Of a stretch of DNA of 60,200 nucleotides, positions 55,791 to 60,200 are shown one piece after another. Source of the stretch: Prochlorococcus sp. AG-409-A19 (lineage in GTDB: Bacteria > Cyanobacteriota > Cyanobacteriia > PCC-6307 > Cyanobiaceae); assembly GCA_003216155.1 (NCBI GenBank), contig QCJH01000008.1:1-60200 (forward strand), given 5' to 3'. Position numbers and translations under genes: made by a program. Each line of letters begins with the position of its first letter. The stretch's first letter is position 1. Under the pieces are notes generated by a model that saw only the letters and a list, made by a program, of their open reading frames with translations, made no database searches and had not been told where the DNA came from.

Positions 55791-56528
55791 TCAACGTACT
55801 TCGCGATTCATCCAGCTAATCCAATCAGCTGAAATTTGTTTTGGGCAAGAAGCCTCACACTCCAAATTACTACTACAACTACCAAAACCCTCATCCAGCA
55901 TTCTCTTCTGCATGATTGCCACTCTTTCCTTACTCCCAATCTGACCTTGAGGCAACTGCCCAAGATGAGAAACCTTAGCTGCAACAAATAAGCTGGCCGA
56001 TGCATTCCTACAACTAGCTACGCAAGCACCACAACCTATGCAAGTAGCTGTCTCAAAAGCAGAAGCCGCCTGTTCTTGGCTAATGGAAATTTGATTGCCA
56101 TCAGGAGCATTCCCTGTTTGCGCTGAACAGTAGCCACCTGCTTCAATTAATCGATCAAAAGCGGAACGATCCACAACCAAATCCTGGATCAGAGGAAAAG
56201 CTCTTGCTCTCCAAGGTTCAAGGACCAAAGTAGAGCCGTCATCAAAATGTCTCATATAAAGCTGGCAAACTGTTGTCGCAGCCATTGCTCCATGGGCTTG
56301 CCCATTAACAAGAAATCCACAACTTCCACAAATCCCCTCACGGCAATCGTGCTCGAAATTGACTGGTCGCTGACCTTTATTAATCAACTTTTCATTAAGC
56401 TGATCAAGGGCCTCTAAAAGTGAGACGTCAGCAGAAATATCCTCAAGCAAATAAGTGTGATAAGAACCCTTAACATTTGGTCCTTGCTGACGCCATATTC
56501 GAAAATTCAAGGAAAGTGTACGACTCAT
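55791..56528 (-). CDS. sdhB: succinate dehydrogenase/fumarate reductase iron-sulfur subunit
   Basis: 245 residues carrying electrons from the flavin to the quinone. [2Fe-2S] ligands in [16 protein letters not shown] and the later TTVC; the [4Fe-4S] site [11 protein letters not shown]; a final [10 protein letters not shown] for the [3Fe-4S] or third cluster. ATG 56528 overlaps the sdhA stop (ATGA). Last gene of the sdhC-sdhA-sdhB operon. Confidence 0.95.
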   Translation of the reverse strand: MSRTLSLNFRIWRQQGPNVKGSYHTYLLEDISADVSLLEALDQLNEKLINKGQRPVNFEHDCREGICGSCGFLVNGQAHGAMAATTVCQLYMRHFDDGSTLVLEPWRARAFPLIQDLVVDRSAFDRLIEAGGYCSAQTGNAPDGNQISISQEQAASAFETATCIGCGACVASCRNASASLFVAAKVSHLGQLPQGQIGSKERVAIMQKRMLDEGFGSCSSNLECEASCPKQISADWISWMNREVR

Positions 56529-58441
56529 CTATATGACCTGACACTCGGTTTAAGTGCTGTAAATGTCAAAGGCTCTACATGACGAATTGGCTCAGCACCT
56601 TCGATATACTCCCAAGCTGCTATATGTGAAAACTGATCATCATCGCGAAGAGCCTCTCCTTCCTGGGTTTGATACTCCTCTCGAAAATGAGCTCCACAAG
56701 ACTCTTCTCTTGCTAAAGCATCCCGCAACATCAGATGAGCAAGACCAAAAAAATCAACAGCCCTTAACGCCTTTTCCAGCTCTGGATTAGGACCTTCTCT
56801 ATTGCCAGGAATACGTACCTCAGAAAAAAAACGTTGTTCCATATGTGCGACTTCTGCCATGCCAGCTCGTAGTCCATCTGCATGGCGACTTATTCCACAA
56901 TACTCAGCCATGATGCATCCCAACTCACGATGAAATGCATCAACTGATTTTGGTCCTCCAACATCCATCAAGGCATTAATACGCTGAGAAACTCTTTGAA
57001 GTGCCGAGCGACAAGAGTCATGTTCTTCAGGAATATGAGCTACGGCATTTTCTGCCAGCCAAGCTGTCACAGTAATTGGGGCAATGAAATAACCATCAGC
57101 CAATCCCTGCATTAGAGCACTAGCTCCAAGTCGATTAGCTCCATGTTCCGAGAAATTTGCCTCGCCAAGCACAAATAATCCAGGCAGTGAACTCATCAAG
57201 TTGTAATCAACCCATAATCCTCCCATTGTGTAATGGGGTGCTGGGAATATGCACATGGGTTGCTCATAAGGATTTTTCCCAGTAATACGCTCGTACATCT
57301 CTAGAAGATTGCCATACCGTTGCTTAATAACTTCTTGACCTTGATGATTAATTGCATCACGTAAATCTAAGTAGATTGAGCGTCCTGAAAGGCCTACACC
57401 ATATCCCAACTTACAAAGCTCTAATGCACGGCGAGAAGCAAGGTCTCGAGGAACCATATTCCCATATGCTGGATACTGCCGTTCAAGAAAATAATCACGC
57501 TCTAATTCAGGAATATCCTTAGGTGCACGCACATCGCCAAGTGCAGAAGGAAGCCAAACTCGACCATCATTTCGCAAACTTTCACTCATTAAGGTGAGTT
57601 TGCTTTGATATTTATCTCCGCTAGGAATACAAGTGGGATGAATTTGTGTAAAGCATGGATTGGCAAACATCGCTCCCTGACGATGAGCGCGCCAAATAGC
57701 CGTTGCATTTGATTTCAGTGCATTTGTCGATAGAAAATAGACATTGCTATATCCACCAGTAGCCAGTAATACTGCTTGAGCAGTATGAACTTCCAGTGAG
57801 CCACTTAATAAATCACGACATACCACGCCTCTTACCACTGAGTTGATAACCACTAATTCCAAAACATCACGTCGACATAACAACTCAACTCGACCAGTGG
57901 CCACTTGTCTCATTAAAGATTGATAAGCCCCATATAACAATTGTTGTCCCGTCTGACCACGTGCATAAAACGTTCGACTAACAGAGGCACCTCCCATTTT
58001 CCGAGTTGCCAAATTGCCTCCATATTCACGTGCAAAGGGAACTCCTTGAGCTACACATTGGTCAATAATTGCACTGCTTATCTCAGCAAGGCGATGACAA
58101 CCAGCCTCTCGAGCTCGGAAGTCACCACCGCGCATAGTGTCTTCAAATAAACAATTGACACTATCTCCATCCTCACTCAAAGATTTGGCAGCATTTATCC
58201 CACCTTGAGCAGCTACCGAATGAGCCCTTCGTGGGCTGTCATGGTAGGTCAGTACACGAACTTGGTAACCCTGCTCAGCCAAAGTTGAAGCTGCAGAGGC
58301 ACCAGCCAAGCCAGTCCCAACAACCAGTATTCGAAGCTTTCTCTTCTGACTCTCGCTAATATCGGGCAATGATGCTCTAGTGCGAGCCCACGCCGTATGA
58401 ACAAAGCCTGATGGCAGAGTTAAGTCCTCAATAATACTCAT
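56525..58441 (-). CDS. sdhA: succinate dehydrogenase/fumarate reductase flavoprotein subunit
   Basis: Oxidises succinate to fumarate. 638 residues from ATG 58441 (frame open to 58516, inside sdhC). FAD site [19 protein letters not shown]; the covalent-FAD His region [15 protein letters not shown]; substrate site QIHPTCIP and the catalytic Arg segment [16 protein letters not shown] ([13 protein letters not shown]). Overlaps sdhC and sdhB by four bases on each side, so the three are translationally coupled. Confidence 0.96.
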   Translation of the reverse strand: MSIIEDLTLPSGFVHTAWARTRASLPDISESQKRKLRILVVGTGLAGASAASTLAEQGYQVRVLTYHDSPRRAHSVAAQGGINAAKSLSEDGDSVNCLFEDTMRGGDFRAREAGCHRLAEISSAIIDQCVAQGVPFAREYGGNLATRKMGGASVSRTFYARGQTGQQLLYGAYQSLMRQVATGRVELLCRRDVLELVVINSVVRGVVCRDLLSGSLEVHTAQAVLLATGGYSNVYFLSTNALKSNATAIWRAHRQGAMFANPCFTQIHPTCIPSGDKYQSKLTLMSESLRNDGRVWLPSALGDVRAPKDIPELERDYFLERQYPAYGNMVPRDLASRRALELCKLGYGVGLSGRSIYLDLRDAINHQGQEVIKQRYGNLLEMYERITGKNPYEQPMCIFPAPHYTMGGLWVDYNLMSSLPGLFVLGEANFSEHGANRLGASALMQGLADGYFIAPITVTAWLAENAVAHIPEEHDSCRSALQRVSQRINALMDVGGPKSVDAFHRELGCIMAEYCGISRHADGLRAGMAEVAHMEQRFFSEVRIPGNREGPNPELEKALRAVDFFGLAHLMLRDALAREESCGAHFREEYQTQEGEALRDDDQFSHIAAWEYIEGAEPIRHVEPLTFTALKPSVRSYR

Positions 58442-59076
58442 AATCGAACCAACTCCGGATATAACAACAACAACAAAACCAAGATGAAACCTCCCCCAAT
58501 CACAAAAGCAAAGCAACGAAAACCATGACGAATAAAAAAAGCATTCCTTGGCACTAGCAATCCCAAACTCCTATGGGCTGCTTCACCTCCATGATATAGA
58601 TGGAAACATAAAGCGATAGACGCAGCCAAATAAATGACCTTATTTATTGGCTGCGTCAATACAACTTGTAATGCCTCCAACTCGCCACCTTCTGCTGGTC
58701 TAGGCCAACGCAACTGCGTAAGGTGAAGTACTAAAAAAAACAATAACGTCAATCCGCCTAAAGCCTGACTTCTAGCGGCTAATGAAGCAAAGACATTAGC
58801 TCGGCGACTTTTTAATGAGGCATTATTCCCTGCTTGACGATTTTTTATAGACTTAATCACACTACAAGTAATGTGTATTAACGCTGTCGCCAATAAGCCC
58901 AGTTCTAGTAAAGGTAAAAATGTCAACCTATGCAAATTGGTCGCATAGGCTTCGAATATGCTCGGTGCTAAAGGAGCCATGGCAACTCCGTAGAGATGCA
59001 TAGTTAGGAAAAGCACCAAAAGCAATCCAGAACCAGCATTCAGGATCCTGATCAAATGCCCCCCTTTATGCGGCAT
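58438..59076 (-). CDS. sdhC: succinate dehydrogenase cytochrome b subunit, diheme (B-type)
   Basis: 212 residues, five predicted spans. Histidines lie at heme-ligand-like places in the first four spans: TMHLYG, LIHITC, LHLTQL and [13 protein letters not shown] single large anchor with four such histidines is the layout of B-type (diheme) succinate:quinone reductases, and the gene order C-A-B fits. First gene of the operon, ATG 59076. The upstream 160 bases to the divergent hydrolase should contain its promoter. Confidence 0.88.
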   Translation of the reverse strand: MPHKGGHLIRILNAGSGLLLVLFLTMHLYGVAMAPLAPSIFEAYATNLHRLTFLPLLELGLLATALIHITCSVIKSIKNRQAGNNASLKSRRANVFASLAARSQALGGLTLLFFLVLHLTQLRWPRPAEGGELEALQVVLTQPINKVIYLAASIALCFHLYHGGEAAHRSLGLLVPRNAFFIRHGFRCFAFVIGGGFILVLLLLLYPELVRL

Positions 59077-59238
59077 CTACCAATTAATCCACAGTAAATG
59101 AATCCACAATGACAACAAAGAATATGCTGTGTTTATACACCCAAAGCTTTCTATAGCCATTCAAAGGATATACAAGACCATACGTGAAGTGCTAAAAGTC
59201 ACCGCTGAAACCCTTCCCAATTTCTGCAAGTCTAAAAA

Positions 59239-60153
59239 TTGCATACTCCTACAAGTCAAATCTGGTCCTGGCAAAATATGGATGTGGCTTGGAATCTCGC
59301 CACATCCAATAACCATTCACCATCTCATGCAACTTTGCTCATTCATGGTTTTGGAGCATGCAAAGAGCACTGGCGTCATAATCAACAAGTACTTGGCAGA
59401 ATCAAACCCTGCTATGCGATCGATCTCATTGGCTTTGGTGAAAGCAGCCAACCTCGCGCAAGGCTTCGAGGAGAAGCTCAACACTTAGGTGAATTTGTTT
59501 ATGACTTTGATAACTGGGCAAAACAAGTAGAAGATTTTTGTAATGAAGTAATTAAATCTCGCGTACTTTTAATTGGTAATTCTATCGGGGGAGTAGTTGC
59601 TCTTAGAGCAGCCCAACATCTCAAAAAAACATGCTGTGGTGTTGTCCTAATCGACTGCGCGCAACGAACTATGGATGACAAGCGTCTCAAAGAGCAGCCT
59701 AAATGGATGCAATGGGTCAGACCCTCGCTTAAAGCTCTTGTCAAGCAGCGCTGGTTAAGTAGCAATCTCTTTCGTAATGCAGCAAACCTTTCTGTAATCA
59801 AAAAGGTTCTCAAACAAGCCTATCCCAGTGGGGCAAATGTAGATGAATCCCTAATAAACTTACTAAGAACACCAAGCAAGCGTTCAGGCGCGTCTGAAGC
59901 CTTTCATGGATTCATAAACATCTTCGATGACCATCTGGCTCCTGACCTAATGGCAGATATGACAGTACCAGTGGATCTAATTTGGGGGGAAGCTGATCCC
60001 TGGGAACCTTTAAATGAAGCCGAGCGTTGGGCCTCATCTATTAACTGCATTAGATCTCTAAACGTAATTGCTGGAGCAGGACATTGTCCTCATGACGAAT
60101 CACCAAACAAAGTCAATAATCTCCTCCTGCAATTAATTCAAGAAGCCATATAA
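59239..60153 (+). CDS. alpha/beta hydrolase fold protein
   Basis: 304-residue serine hydrolase. HGFGACKEHWRHN forms the oxyanion turn, GNSIGG the nucleophile elbow (Ser about 115), WGEADPWE the acid and AGHCPHDE the catalytic His. A paralogue of the gene at 17632-18537. Starts at TTG 59239: a stop lies two codons upstream, and the next ATG (59278) would remove the WSW motif that aligns with WSY in the paralogue. Substrate unknown. Complete, ending 47 bases before the window end. Confidence 0.88.
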   Translation: MHTPTSQIWSWQNMDVAWNLATSNNHSPSHATLLIHGFGACKEHWRHNQQVLGRIKPCYAIDLIGFGESSQPRARLRGEAQHLGEFVYDFDNWAKQVEDFCNEVIKSRVLLIGNSIGGVVALRAAQHLKKTCCGVVLIDCAQRTMDDKRLKEQPKWMQWVRPSLKALVKQRWLSSNLFRNAANLSVIKKVLKQAYPSGANVDESLINLLRTPSKRSGASEAFHGFINIFDDHLAPDLMADMTVPVDLIWGEADPWEPLNEAERWASSINCIRSLNVIAGAGHCPHDESPNKVNNLLLQLIQEAI

Positions 60154-60200
60154 ATTTCAAAAGTTGAATTCAACCTGCGCAAACCTTTCAATCCATCTCT

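Noticed and set aside
59129..59488. 119-codon plus-strand frame at the start of the right-end hydrolase
   Set aside because: It overlaps the hydrolase in another frame; the hydrolase has complete catalytic motifs, this frame none.

Overview
The window reads as chromosomal DNA of a marine picocyanobacterium, most likely a low-light-adapted Prochlorococcus of the SS120/MIT9211 type. The evidence is the moderately AT-rich, densely packed sequence, the photosystem I protein PsaC, the phycoerythrobilin genes pebA/pebB, the NDH-1 subunit NdhS, a fused panC-cmk gene, an RpaB-like regulator and the psaC-acpP-fabF-tkt-thiC neighbourhood. The strain is my inference and was not searched. I see no insertion sequence, prophage, CRISPR array or rRNA. 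There is one tRNA, one RNase P RNA and one TPP riboswitch.

Layout. 1-2500: AT-rich, sparsely coded left end with a 2-oxoglutarate/Fe(II) oxygenase and several small orphan ORFs. 2.5-8.9 kb: purM, panC-cmk, a low-molecular-weight phosphatase, pebB/pebA and picocyanobacterial hypotheticals. 8.9-11.2 kb: a GtrA-YdjC fusion facing a GtrB/ArnC-like glycosyltransferase, possibly a lipid-linked amino-sugar module. 11.2-16.7 kb: icd, then glcF and glcE with an antisense DUF1537 sugar-acid kinase wedged between them. 16.7-22.9 kb: an aldose epimerase, an alpha/beta hydrolase, a CPA2 antiporter and glgP. 23-26 kb: an RNA-processing cluster (tRNA-Arg, rnpB, rnc, rimM) with ndhS. 26-34.8 kb: manC, glmS, psaC, acpP-fabF-tkt and a UDP-glucuronate decarboxylase.

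34.8-40.2 kb: thiC behind its riboswitch, a run ruvB-TPR-M20 amidase-DUF3188, and smpB. 40.2-47.7 kb: a long sparse intergenic stretch, a coiled-coil gene pair resembling the cyanobacterial hercynine-associated families, lysS, the response regulator, mreBCD and ssb. 47.8-54.5 kb: a DedA protein, an extended GT4 glycosyltransferase, ahcY, tsaE, a PfkB sugar kinase and mutY. 54.5-60.2 kb: an IPNS-like oxygenase, an overlapping sdhC-sdhA-sdhB operon with a diheme-type membrane anchor, and a second alpha/beta hydrolase.

How it fits together. Most genes are housekeeping: light harvesting and electron transport (psaC, peb, ndhS), glycolate oxidation (glcE/F), carbon storage and the pentose cycle (glgP, tkt), a partial TCA set (icd, sdhCAB), envelope construction (mreBCD, glmS, manC, UXS, glycosyltransferases) and RNA processing. 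The unusual signals are the GtrA-YdjC/GT2 pair, the B-type Sdh operon, a panC start lacking a normal initiation codon, a complete terminator hairpin directly before the glmS start codon, a 12-bp anti-aptamer repeat below the TPP riboswitch, and a glycosyltransferase with an extra helical C-terminal domain.
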